Shown: positions 1 to 12,281 of the stretch, in pieces | Layout: the number at the start of each line of letters is the position of its first letter | Numbering within the stretch: the stretch's first letter is position 1 | NCBI GenBank assembly: GCA_946800325.1 | Contig: OX326961.1 | Coordinates: 40,617,543-40,681,542, forward strand | DNA: 64,000 bases | Direction: 5' to 3' | DNA from: Luzula sylvatica | Taxonomy: Eukaryota > Streptophyta > Magnoliopsida > Poales > Juncaceae | Position numbers and translations under genes: made by a program | The notes under the pieces: generated by a model | Seen by the model: the letters and a program-made list of their open reading frames with translations, nothing else | What the model was told of the DNA's origin: nothing | Databases searched by the model: none

Positions 1-141
1 CTCAAAGCGTTAAAAGCTTGTTTTGAATCGAAAAACAAATTTTCTTAGTGTTTGTGATATTTGGTGATAAGTTATGTAGTAAAAGATACGATACAAATGA
101 TCTTAAAACACGTTATTTGAACTCGTGAAAGCGTTAAAATC

Positions 142-179
142 TTGTTTTGAATCGAAAAACAAACTTTCTTAGTGTTTGT
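142..179. other. Two overlapping dyads within the monomer (representative)
   Basis: Shown in the monomer starting at 131. Dyad 1 pairs ttgtttt (142-148) with aaaacaa (156-162) around a 7-base loop. Dyad 2 pairs acaaac (159-164) with gtttgt (174-179) around a 9-base loop. The two share the middle arm (159-162), so only one hairpin can form at a time. The arrangement sits at consensus positions 12-49 and is kept in most monomers. Dyad-rich satellites are known at many centromeres lacking CENP-B boxes; a role here is inference. Confidence 0.75.
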
Positions 180-208
180 GAAATTTGGTGAAAAGATCTG
201 TAGTAAAA

Positions 209-218
209 GATACGATAC
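209..218. other. GATAC direct repeat in each monomer (representative)
   Basis: gatac occurs twice in tandem at consensus positions 79-88, shown here for the monomer starting at 131. It is followed by aaat and gatc. The first copy is largely constant. The second varies to ggtac (M and Q: gatacggtac), while N' and some O-flanking copies change the first (ggtacgatac), and D has gataggatac. It could be a protein-binding site, but no known box is recognised. Confidence 0.6.
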
Positions 219-2238
219 AAATGATCTTAAAACACGTTATTTGAACTCGTCAAAGCGTTAAAATCTTGTTTTGAATCGAAAAACAAACTTTCTTAGTGTT
301 TGTGAAATTTTGTGAAAAGTTACGTGGTAAAAGATACGATACAAATGATCTAAAAACACGTTATTTGAACTCCTCACAGCGTTAAAATCTTGTTTTGAAT
401 CGAAAAACAAACTATCTTAGTGTTTGTGAAATTTGGTGAAAAGTTATGTACGAAAAGATAGGATACAAATGATCTAAAAACACGTCATTTGAGCTCCTCA
501 AAGCGTTAAAAGCTTGTTTTGAATCGAAAAACAAACTTTCTTAGTGTTTGTGATATTTGGTGATAAGTTATGTAGTAAAAGATACGATACAAATGATCTT
601 AAAACACGTTATTTGAACTCGTGAAAGCGTTAAAATCTTGTTTTGAATCGAAAAACAAACTTTCTTAGTGTTTGTGAAATTTGGTGAAAAGATCTGTAGT
701 AAAAGATACGATACAAATGATCTTAAAACACGTTATTTGAACTCGTCAAAGCGTTAAAATCTTGTTTTGAATCGAAAAACAAACTTTCTTAGTGTTTGTG
801 AAATTTGGTGAAAAGTTATGTGGTAAAAGATACGATACAAATGATCTAGAAACACGTTATTTGAACTCCTCAAAGCGTTAAAATCTTGTTTTGAATCGAA
901 AAACAAACTATCTTAGTGTTTGTGAAATTTGGTGAAAAGTTATGTACTAAAAGATACGATACAAATGATCTAGAAACACGTTATTTGAACTCCTCAAAGC
1001 GTTAAAAGCTTGTTTTGAATCGAAACACAAACTTTCTTAGTGTTTGTGAAATTTCGTGAAAAGTTATGTAGTAAAAGATACGATACAAAGGATCTAGAAA
1101 CACGTTATTTGAACTCCTCAAAGCGTTAATAGCTTGTTTTGAATCGAAACACAAACTTTCTTAGTGTTTGTGAAATTTGGTGAAAAGTTATGTAGTAAAA
1201 GATACGATACAAAGGATCTAAAAACACGTTATTTGAACTCCTCAAAGCGTTAAAATCTTGTTTTGAATCGAAAAACAAACTTTCTTAGTGTTTGTGAAAT
1301 TTGGTGAAAAGTTACGTAGTAAAAGATACGATACAAATGATCTACAAACATGTTATTTGAACTACTCAAAGCGTTAAAATCTTGTTTTGAATCGAAAAAC
1401 AAACTTTCTTAGTGTTTGTGAAATTCGGTGAAAAGTTATGTAGTAAAAGATACGATACAAATGATCTAAAAACACGTTATTTGAGCTCCTCAAAGCGTTA
1501 AAAGTGTGTTTTGAATCGAAAAACAAACTTTCTTAGTGTTAGTGAAATTTGGTGAAAAGATCTGTAGTAAAAGATACGATACAAATGATCTTAAAACACG
1601 TTATTTGAACTCGTCAAAGCGTTAAAATCTTGTTTTGAATCGATAAACAAACTTTCTTAGTGTTTGTGAAATTTGGTGAAAAGTTATGTGGTAAAAGATA
1701 CGATACAAATGATCTAGAAACACGCTATTTGAACTCCTCAAAGCGTTAAAATCTTGTTTTGAATCGAAAAACAAACTATCTTAGTGTTTGTGAAATTTGG
1801 TGAAAAGTTATGTACTAAAAGATACGATACAAATGATCTAGAAACACGTTATTTGAACTCCTCAAAGCGTTAAAATCTTGTTTTGAATCGAAAAACAAAC
1901 TTTCTTAGTGTTTGTGAAATTTGGTGAAAAGTTATGTGGTAAAAGATACGATACAAATGATCTAGAAACACGTTATTTGAACTCCTCAAAGCGTTAAAAT
2001 CTTGTTTTGAATCGAAAAACAAACTTTCTTAGTGTTTGTGAAATTTTGTGAAAAGTTACGTGGTAAAAGATACGATACAAATGATCTAAAAACACGTTAT
2101 TTGAACTCCTCACAGCGTTAAAATCTTGTTTTCAATCGAAAAACAAACTATCTTAGTGTTTGTGAAATTTGGTGAAAAGTTATGTACGAAAAGATAGGAT
2201 ACAAATGATCTAAAAACACGTCATTTGAGCTCCTCAAA

Positions 2239-4470
2239 GCGTTAAAAGCTTGTTTTGAATCGAAAAACAAATTTTCTTAGTGTTTGTGATATTTGGTGAT
2301 AAGTTATGTAGTAAAAGATACGATACAAATGATCTTAAAACACGTTATTTGAACTCGTGAAAGCGTTAAAATCTTGTTTTGAATCGAAAAACAAACTTTC
2401 TTAGTGTTTGTGAAATTTGGTGAAAAGATCTGTAGTAAAAGATACGATACAAATGATCTTAAAACACGTTATTTGAACTCGTCAAAGCGTTAAAATCTTG
2501 TTTTGAATCGAAAAACAAACTTTCTTAGTGTTTGTGAAATTTTGTGAAAAGTTACGTGGTAAAAGATACGATACAAATGATCTAAAAACACGTTATTTGA
2601 ACTCCTCACAGCGTTAAAATCTTGTTTTGAATCGAAAAACAAACTATCTTAGTGTTTGTGAAATTTGGTGAAAAGTTATGTACGAAAAGATAGGATACAA
2701 ATGATCTAAAAACACGTCATTTGAGCTCCTCAAAGCGTTAAAAGCTTGTTTTGAATCGAAAAACAAACTTTCTTAGTGTTTGTGATATTTGGTGATAAGT
2801 TATGTAGTAAAAGATACGATACAAATGATCTTAAAACACGTTATTTGAACTCGTGAAAGCGTTAAAATCTTGTTTTGAATCGAAAAACAAACTTTCTTAG
2901 TGTTTGTGAAATTTGGTGAAAAGATCTGTAGTAAAAGATACGATACAAATGATCTTAAAACACGTTATTTGAACTCGTCAAAGCGTTAAAATCTTGTTTT
3001 GAATCGAAAAACAAACTTTCTTAGTGTTTGTGAAATTTGGTGAAAAGTTATGTGGTAAAAGATACGATACAAATGATCTAGAAACACGTTATTTGAACTC
3101 CTCAAAGCGTTAAAATCTTGTTTTGAATCGAAAAACAAACTATCTTAGTGTTTGTGAAATTTGGTGAAAAGTTATGTACTAAAAGATACGATACAAATGA
3201 TCTAGAAACACGTTATTTGAACTCCTCAAAGCGTTAAAAGCTTGTTTTGAATCGAAACACAAACTTTCTTAGTGTTTGTGAAATTTCGTGAAAAGTTATG
3301 TAGTAAAAGATACGATACAAAGGATCTAGAAACACGTTATTTGAACTCCTCAAAGCGTTAATAGCTTGTTTTGAATCGAAACACAAACTTTCTTAGTGTT
3401 TGTGAAATTTGGTGAAAAGTTATGTAGTAAAAGATACGATACAAAGGATCTAAAAACACGTTATTTGAACTCCTCAAAGCGTTAAAATCTTGTTTTGAAT
3501 CGAAAAACAAACTTTCTTAGTGTTTGTGAAATTTGGTGAAAAGTTACGTAGTAAAAGATACGATACAAATGATCTACAAACATGTTATTTGAACTACTCA
3601 AAGCGTTAAAATCTTGTTTTGAATCGAAAAACAAACTTTCTTAGTGTTTGTGAAATTCGGTGAAAAGTTATGTAGTAAAAGATACGATACAAATGATCTA
3701 AAAACACGTTATTTGAGCTCCTCAAAGCGTTAAAAGTGTGTTTTGAATCGAAAAACAAACTTTCTTAGTGTTAGTGAAATTTGGTGAAAAGATCTGTAGT
3801 AAAAGATACGATACAAATGATCTTAAAACACGTTATTTGAACTCGTCAAAGCGTTAAAATCTTGTTTTGAATCGATAAACAAACTTTCTTAGTGTTTGTG
3901 AAATTTGGTGAAAAGTTATGTGGTAAAAGATACGATACAAATGATCTAGAAACACGCTATTTGAACTCCTCAAAGCGTTAAAATCTTGTTTTGAATCGAA
4001 AAACAAACTATCTTAGTGTTTGTGAAATTTGGTGAAAAGTTATGTACTAAAAGATACGATACAAATGATCTAGAAACACGTTATTTGAACTCCTCAAAGC
4101 GTTAAAATCTTGTTTTGAATCGAAAAACAAACTTTCTTAGTGTTTGTGAAATTTGGTGAAAAGTTATGTGGTAAAAGATACGATACAAATGATCTAGAAA
4201 CACGTTATTTGAACTCCTCAAAGCGTTAAAATCTTGTTTTGAATCGAAAAACAAACTTTCTTAGTGTTTGTGAAATTTTGTGAAAAGTTACGTGGTAAAA
4301 GATACGATACAAATGATCTAAAAACACGTTATTTGAACTCCTCACAGCGTTAAAATCTTGTTTTGAATCGAAAAACAAACTATCTTAGTGTTTGTGAAAT
4401 TTGGTGAAAAGTTATGTACGAAAAGATAGGATACAAATGATCTAAAAACACGTCATTTGAGCTCCTCAAA
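2239..4470. repeat. 18-monomer higher-order repeat, copy 2 (2,232 bp)
   Basis: It has the same 18-class order as the preceding unit, monomer for monomer: A 2239, B 2363, C 2487, D 2611, A 2735, B 2859, E 2983, F 3107, G 3231, H 3355, I 3479, J 3603, K 3727, L 3851, F 3975, E 4099, C 4223, D 4347. The first A keeps the caaatttt variant of copy 1. By eye only isolated substitutions separate the two, which suggests recent tandem duplication or ongoing homogenisation. Confidence 0.95.
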
Positions 4471-6330
4471 GCGTTAAAAGCTTGTTTTGAATCGAAAAAC
4501 AAACTTTCTTAGTGTTTGTGATATTTGGTGATAAGTAATGTAGTAAAAGATACGATACAAATGATCTTAAAACACGTTATTTGAACTCGTGAAAGCGTTA
4601 AAATCTTGTTTTGAATCGAAAAACAAACTTTCTTAGTGTTTGTGAAATTTGGTGAAAAGATCTGTAGTAAAAGATACGATACAAATGATCTTAAAACACG
4701 TTATTTGAACTCGTCAAAGCGTTAAAATCTTGTTTTGAATCGAAAAACAAACTTTCTTAGTGTTTGTGAAATTTTGTGAAAAGTTACGTGGTAAAAGATA
4801 CGATACAAATGATCTAAAAACACGTTATTTGAACTCCTCACAGCGTTAAAATCTTGTTTTGAATCGAAAAACAAACTATCTTAGTGTTTGTGAAATTTGG
4901 TGAAAAGTTATGTACGAAAAGATAGGATACAAATGATCTAAAAACACGTCATTTGAGCTCCTCAAAGCGTTAAAAGCTTGTTTTGAATCGAAAAACAAAC
5001 TTTCTTAGTGTTTGTGATATTTGGTGATAAGTTATGTAGTAAAAGATACGATACAAATGATCTTAAAACACGTTATTTGAACTCGTGAAAGCGTTAAAAT
5101 CTTGTTTTGAATCGAAAAACAAACTTTCTTAGTGTTTGTGAAATTTGGTGAAAAGATCTGTAGTAAAAGATACGATACAAATGATCTTAAAACACGTTAT
5201 TTGAACTCGTCAAAGCGTTAAAATCTTGTTTTGAATCGAAAAACAAACTTTCTTAGTGTTTGTGAAATTTGGTGAAAATTTATGTGGTAAAAGATACGAT
5301 ACAAATGATCTAGAAACACGTTATTTGAACTCCTCAAAGCGTTAAAATCTTGTTTTGAATCGAAAAACAAACTATCTTAGTGTTTGTGAAATTTGGTGAA
5401 AAGTTATGTACTAAAAGATACGATACAAATGATCTAGAAACACGTTATTTGAACTCCTCAAAGCGTTAAAAGCTTGTTTTGAATCGAAACACAAACTTTC
5501 TTAGTGTTTGTGAAATTTCGTGAAAAGTTATGTAGTAAAAGATACGATACAAAGGATCTAGAAACACGTTATTTGAACTCCTCAAAGCGTTAATAGCTTG
5601 TTTTGAATCGAAACACAAACTTTCTTAGTGTTTGTGAAATTTGGGGAAAAGTTATGTAGTAAAAGATACGATACAAAGGATCTAAAAACACGTTATTTGA
5701 ACTCCTCAAAGCGTTAAAATCTTGTTTTGAATCGAAAAACAAACTTTCTTAGTGTTTGTGAAATTTGGTGAAAAGTTACGTAGTAAAAGATACGATACAA
5801 ATGATCTACAAACATGTTATTTGAACTACTCAAAGCGTTAAAATCTTGTTTTGAATCGAAAAACAAACTTTCTTAGTGTTTGTGAAATTCGGTGAAAAGT
5901 TATGTAGTAAAAGATACGATACAAATGATCTAAAAACACGTTATTTGAGCTCCTCAAAGCGTTAAAAGTGTGTTTTGAATCGAAAAACAAACTTTCTTAG
6001 TGTTAGTGAAATTTGGTGAAAAGATCTGTAGTAAAAGATACGATACAAATGATCTTAAAACACGTTATTTGAACTCGTCAAAGCGTTAAAATCTTGTTTT
6101 GAATCGATAAACAAACTTTCTTAGTGTTTGTGAAATTTGGTGAAAAGTTATGTGGTAAAAGATACGATACAAATGATCTAGAAACACGCTATTTGAACTC
6201 CTCAAAGCGTTAAAATCTTGTTTTGAATCGAAAAACAAACTATCTTAGTGTTTGTGAAATTTGGTGAAAAGTTATGTACTAAAAGATACGATACAAATGA
6301 TCTAGAAACACGTTATTTGAACTCCTCAAA
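4471..6330. repeat. 18-monomer higher-order repeat, copy 3, cut after 15 monomers
   Basis: Follows A-B-C-D-A-B-E-F-G-H-I-J-K-L-F and then breaks register. The next monomer (6331) is an E, as expected, but it is followed by F-G-H-I-J-K instead of C-D. The array has therefore jumped from the second E of the unit to the first. Private variants include gtaatg in the first A (near 4535), aaaatttatg in the first E (near 5277) and ttgggg in H (near 5643). Confidence 0.92.
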
Positions 6331-6454
6331 GCGTTAAAATCTTGTTTTGAATCGAAAAACAAACTTTCTTAGTGTTTGTGAAATTTGGTGAAAAGTTATG
6401 TGGTAAAAGATACGATACAAATGATCTAGAAACACGTTATTTGAACTCCTCAAA
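6331..6454. repeat. Junction monomer E between the 18-mer and 70-mer domains
   Basis: Upstream of this monomer the 18-monomer order holds (L-F-E at 6083, 6207 and 6331). Downstream the order F-G-H-I-J-K follows, which in the 18-mer comes only after its other E. Because both E types are alike, the exchange point cannot be placed more finely than this monomer. The 8,678-bp period also begins here: the homologous monomers at 15009 and 23687 differ upstream, being preceded by B rather than F. Confidence 0.85.
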
Positions 6455-7198
6455 GCGTTAAAATCTTGTTTTGAATCGAAAAACAAACTATCTTAGTGTT
6501 TGTGAAATTTGGTGAAAAGTTATGTACTAAAAGATACGATACAAATGATCTAGAAACACGTTATTTGAACTCCTCAAAGCGTTAAAAGCTTGTTTTGAAT
6601 CGAAACACAAACTTTCTTAGTGTTTGTGAAATTTCGTGAAAAGTTATGTAGTAAAAGATACGATACAAAGGATCTAGAAACACGTTATTTGAACTCCTCA
6701 AAGCGTTAATAGCTTGTTTTGAATCGAAACACAAACTTTCTTAGTGTTTGTGAAATTTGGTGAAAAGTTATGTAGTAAAAGATACGATACAAAGGATCTA
6801 AAAACACGTTATTTGAACTCCTCAAAGCGTTAAAATCTTGTTTTGAATCGAAAAACAAACTTTCTTAGTGTTTGTGAAATTTGGTGAAAAGTTACGTAGT
6901 AAAAGATACGATACAAATGATCTACAAACATGTTATTTGAACTACTCAAAGCGTTAAAATCTTGTTTTGAATCGAAAAACAAACTTTCTTAGTGTTTGTG
7001 AAATTCGGTGAAAAGTTATGTAGTAAAAGATACGATACAAATGATCTAAAAACACGTTATTTGAGCTCCTCAAAGCGTTAAAAGTGTGTTTTGAATCGAA
7101 AAACAAACTTTTTTAGTGTTAGTGAAATTTGGTGAAAAGATCTGTAGTAAAAGATACGATACAAATGATCTTAAAACACGTTATTTGAACTCGTCAAA

Positions 7199-7322
7199 GC
7201 GTTAAAATCTTGTTTTGAATCGAAAAACAATCTTTCTTAGTGTTTGTGAAATTTGGTGAAAAGATCTGTAGTAAAAGATACGATACAAATGATCTTAAAA
7301 CACGTTATTTGAACTCGTCAAA
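7199..7322. repeat. B' monomer joined out of order after K
   Basis: In the 18-mer, K is followed by L and B is preceded by A. Here K (7075) runs straight into a B-type monomer carrying caatctttc, a marker found only here and 8,678 bp later at 15877-16000. K and B share gatctgtag, gatctt and gaactcgtc, so an exchange in that shared segment would give this order. Confidence 0.8.
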
Positions 7323-10300
7323 GCGTTAAAATCTTGTTTTGAATCGAAAAACAAACTTTCTTAGTGTTTGTGAAATTTTGTGAAAAGTTACGTGGTAAAA
7401 GATACGATACAAATGATCTAAAAACACGTTATTTGAACTCCTCACAGCGTTAAAATCTTGTTTTGAATCGAAAAACAAACTATCTTAGTGTTTGTGAAAT
7501 TTGGTGAAAAGTTATGTACGAAAAGATAGGATACAAATGATCTAAAAACACGTCATTTGAGCTCCTCAAAGCGTTAAAAGCTTGTTTTGAATCGAAAAAC
7601 AAACTTTCTTAGTGTTTGTGATATTTGGTGATAAGTTATGTAGTAAAAGATACGATACAAATGATCTTAAAACACGTTATTTGAACTCGTGAAAGCGTTA
7701 AAATCTTGTTTTGAATCGAAAAACAAACTTTCTTAGTGTTTGTGAAATTTGGTGAAAAGATCTGTAGTAAAAGATACGATACAAATGATCTTAAAACACG
7801 TTATTTGAACTCGTCAAAGCGTTAAAATCTTGTTTTGAATCGAAAAACAAACTTTCTTAGTGTTTGTGAAATTTGGTGAAAAGTTATGTGGTAAAAGATA
7901 CGATACAAATGATCTAGAAACACGTTATTTGAACTCCTCAAAGCGTTAAAATCTTGTTTTGAATCGAAAAACAAACTATCTTAGTGTTTGTGAAATTTGG
8001 TGAAAAGTTATGTACTAAAAGATACGATACAAATGATCTAGAAACACGTTATTTGAACTCCTCAAAGCGTTAAAAGCTTGTTTTAAATCGAAACACAAAC
8101 TTTCTTAGTGTTTGTGAAATTTCGTGAAAAGTTATGTAGTAAAAGATACGATACAAAGGATCTAGAAACACGTTATTTGAACTCCTCAAAGCGTTAATAG
8201 CTTGTTTTGAATCGAAACACAAACTTTCTTAGTGTTTGTGAAATTTGGGGAAAAGTTATGTAGTAAAAGATACGATACAAAGGATCTAAAAACACGTTAT
8301 TTGAACTCCTTAAAGCGTTAAAATCTTGTTTTGAATCGAAAAACAAACTTTCTTAGTGTTTGTGAAATTTGGTGAAAAGTTACGTAGTAAAAGATACGAT
8401 ACAAATGATCTACAAACATGTTATTTGAACTACTCAAAGCGTTAAAATCTTGTTTTGAATCGAAAAACAAACTTTCTTAGTGTTTGTGAAATTCGGTGAA
8501 AAGTTATGTAGTAAAAGATACGATACAAATGATCTAAAAACACGTTATTTGAGCTCCTCAAAGCGTTAAAAGTGTGTTTTGAATCGAAAAACAAACTTTC
8601 TTAGTGTTAGTGAAATTTGGTGAAAAGATCTGTAGTAAAAGATACGATACAAATGATCTTAAAACACGTTATTTGAACTCGTCAAAGCGTTAAAATCTTG
8701 TTTTGAATCGATAAACAAACTTTCTTAGTGTTTGTGAAATTTGGTGAAAAGTTATGTGGTAAAAGATACGATACAAATGATCTAGAAACACGCTATTTGA
8801 ACTCCTCAAAGCGTTAAAATCTTGTTTTGAATCGAAAAACAAACTATCTTAGTGTTTGTGAAATTTGGTGAAAAGTTATGTACTAAAAGATACGATACAA
8901 ATGATCTAGAAACACGTTATTTGAACTCCTCAAAGCGTTAAAATCTTGTTTTGAATCGAAAAACAAACTTTCTTAGTGTTTGTGAAATTTGGTGAAAAGT
9001 TATGTGGTAAAAGATACGATACAAATGATCTAGAAACACGTTATTTGAACTCCTCAAAGCGTTAAAATCTTGTTTTGAATCGAAAAACAAACTATCTTAG
9101 TGTTTGTGAAATTTGGTGAAAAGTTATGTACTAAAAGATACGATACAAATGATCTAGAAACACGTTATTTGAACTCCTCAAAGCGTTAAAAGCTTGTTTT
9201 GAATCGAAACACAAACTTTCTTAGTGTTTGTGAAATTTCGTGAAAAGTTATGTAGTAAAAGATACGATACAAAGGATCTAGAAACACGTTATTTGAACTC
9301 CTCAAAGCGTTAATAGCTTGTTTTGAATCGAAACACAAACTTTCTTAGTGTTTGTGAAATTTGGTGAAAAGTTATGTAGTAAAAGATACGATACAAAGGA
9401 TCTAAAAACACGTTATTTGAACTCCTCAAAGCGTTAAAATCTTGTTTTGAATCGAAAAACAAACTTTCTTAGTGTTTGTGAAATTTGGTGAAAAGTTACG
9501 TAGTAAAAGATACGATACAAATGATCTACAAACATGTTATTTGAACTACTCAAAGCGTTAAAATCTTGTTTTGAATCGAAAAACAAACTTTCTTAGTGTT
9601 TGTGAAATTCGGTGAAAAGTTATGTAGTAAAAGATACGATACAAATGATCTAAAAACACGTTATTTGAGCTCCTCAAAGCGTTAAAAGTGTGTTTTGAAT
9701 CGAAAAACAAACTTTTTTAGTGTTAGTGAAATTTGGTGAAAAGATCTGTAGTAAAAGATACGATACAAATGATCTTAAAACACGTTATTTGAACTCGTCA
9801 AAGCGTTAAAATCTTGTTTTGAATCGATAAACAAACTTTCTTAGTGTTTGTGAAATTTGGTGAAAAGTTATGTGGTAAAAGGTACGATACAAATGATCTA
9901 GAAACACGCTATTTGAACTCCTCAAAGCGTTAAAATCTTGTTTTGAATCGAAAAACAAACTATCTTAGTGTTTGTGAAATTTGGTGAAAAGTTATGTACT
10001 AAAAGATACGATACAAATGATCTAGAAACACGTTATTTGAACTCCTCAAAGCGTTAAAATCTTGTTTTGAATCGAAAAACAAACTTTCTTAGTGTTTGTG
10101 AAATTTGGTGAAAAGTTATGTGGTAAAAGATACGATACAAATGATCTAGAAACACGTTATTTGAACTCCTCAAAGCGTTAAAATCTTGTTTTGAATCGAA
10201 AAACAAACTATCTTAGTGTTTGTGAAATTTGGTGAAAAGTTATGTACTAAAAGATACGATACAAATGATCTAGAAACACGTTATTTGAACTCCTCAAAGC

Positions 10301-12158
10301 GTTAAAAGCTTGTTTTGAATCGAAACACAAACTTTCTTAGTGTTTGTGAAATTTCGTGAAAAGTTATGTAGTAAAAGATACGATACAAAGGATCTAAAAA
10401 CAGGTTATTTGAACTCCTCAAAGCGTTAAAATCTTGTTTTGAATCGAAAAACAAACTTTCTTAGTGTTTGTGAAATTTGGAGAAAAGTTACGTAGTAAAA
10501 GATACGATACAAATGATCTTAAAACACGTTATTTGAACTACTCAAAGCGTTAAAATCTTGTTTTGAATCGAAAAACAAACTTTCTTAGTGTTTGTGAAAT
10601 TCGGTGAAAAGTTATGTAGTAAAAGATACGGTACAAATGATCTAAAAACACGTTATTTGAGCTCCTCAAAGCGTTAAAATCTTGTTTAGAATCGAAAAAC
10701 AAACTATCTTAGTGTTTGTGAAATTTGGTGAAAAGTTATGTACTAAAAGATACGATACAAATGATCTTAAAACACGTTATTTGAACTCGTCAAAGCGTTA
10801 AAATCTTGTTTTGAATCTGAAAACAAACTTTCTTAGTGTTTGTGAAATTTTGTGAAAAGTTACGTGGTAAAAGATACGATACAAATGATCTACAAACACG
10901 TTATTTGAACTCCTCACAGCGTTAAAATCTTGTTTTGAATCGAAAAACAAACTATCTTAATGTTTGTGAAATTTGGTGAAAAGTTATGTACGAAAAGATA
11001 CGATACAAATGATCTAAAAACACGTCATTTGAGCTCCTCAAAGCGTTAAAAGCTTGTTTTGAATCGAAAAACAAACTTTCTTAGTGTTTGTGATATTTGG
11101 TGATAAGTTATGTAGTAAAAGATACGATACAAATGATCTTAAAACACGTTATTTGAACTCGTGAAAGCGTTAAAATCTTGTTTTGAATCGAAAAACAAAC
11201 TTTCTTAGTGTTTGTGAAATTTGGTGAAAAGTTATGTGGTAAAAGATACGGTACAAATGATCTAAAAACACGTTATTTGAACTCCTCAAAGCGTTAAAAT
11301 CTTGTTTTGAATCGAAAAACAAACTATGTTAGTGTTTGTGAAATTTGGTGAAAAGTTATGTACTAAAAGATACGATACAAATGATCTAGAAACACGTTAT
11401 TTGAACTCCTCAAAGCGTTAAAAGCTTGTTTTGAATCGAAACACAAACTTTCTTAGTGTTTGTGAAATTTCGTGAAAAGTTATGTAGTAAAAGATACGAT
11501 ACAAAGGATCTAAAAACACGTTATTTGAACTCCTCAAAGCGTTAAAATCTTGTTTTGAATCGAAAAACAAACTTTCTTAGTGTTTGTGAAATTTGGTGAA
11601 AAGTTATGTACTAAAAGATACGATACAAATGATCTAGAAACACGTTATTTGAACTCCTCAAAGCGTTAAAAGCTTGTTTTGAATCGAAACACAAACTTTC
11701 TTAGTGTTTGTGAAATTTCGTGAAAAGTTATGTAGTAAAAGATACGATACAAAGGATCTAAAAACACGTTATTTGAACTCCTCAAAGCGTTAAAATCTTG
11801 TTTTGAAACGAAAAACAAACTTTCTTAATGTTTGTGAAATTTGGTGATAAGTTATGTAGTAAAAGATACGATACAAATGATCTTAAAACACGTTATTTGA
11901 ACTCGTCAAAGCGTTAAAATCTTGTTTTGAATCGAAAAACAAACTTTCTTAGTGTTTGTGAAATTTGGTGAAAAGTTATGTGGTAAAAGATACGGTACAA
12001 ATGATCTAAAAACACGTTATTTGAACTCCTCAAACCGTTAAAATCTTGTTTTGAATCGAAAAACAAACTATGTTAGTGTTTGTGAAATTTGGTGAAAAGT
12101 TATGTACTAAAAGGTACGATACAAATGATCTAAAAACACGTTATTTGAACTCCTCAAA

Positions 12159-12281
12159 GCGTTAAAAGCTTGTTTTGAATCGAAACTCAAACTTTCTTAG
12201 TGTTTGTGAAATTTCGTGAAAAGTTATGTAGTAAAAGATACGATACAAATGATCTAAAACATGTTATTTGAACTCCTCAAA
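12159..12281. repeat. O monomer, the 123-bp variant (first of 26)
   Basis: The run of five a's at positions 98-102 is reduced to four, giving gatctaaaacatg and a 123-bp monomer. It also has actcaaac in place of aaacaaac, and ttcgtg. Other O monomers start at 13522, 20837, 22200, 25919, 26786, 28769, 30132, 31867, 33106, 34469, 36204, 38187, 39550, 42401, 43268, 46367, 47234, 50084, 50951, 54050, 54917, 57767, 58634, 60989 and 61980. The deletion creates the 8-bp palindrome aacatgtt, except where the copy reads catgtcat. Confidence 0.93.

Larger units (their letters stand above)
7..2238. repeat. 18-monomer higher-order repeat, copy 1 (2,232 bp)
   Basis: Eighteen monomers in class order A-B-C-D-A-B-E-F-G-H-I-J-K-L-F-E-C-D. 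Starts are 7 + 124n. Classes are set by linked substitutions, for example A with gatatttggtgataag, B with gatctgtag and gaactcgtc, C with attttgtg and tacgtggt, H with aatagcttg, K with aaagtgtg and gttagtg, and L with gataaac and cacgctat. The unit contains its own internal duplications: A-B, C-D and E/F each occur twice. A private change is ttcaatcg in the last D (near 2133). The next unit starts at 2239, exactly 18 x 124 bp later, and its first monomer shares the rare caaatttt variant with this one. Confidence 0.95.

Noticed and set aside
191..214. Promoter-like tat and aa-rich words in each monomer
   Set aside because: Base composition of 72% A+T yields such words by chance. There is no associated gene, start site or terminator.
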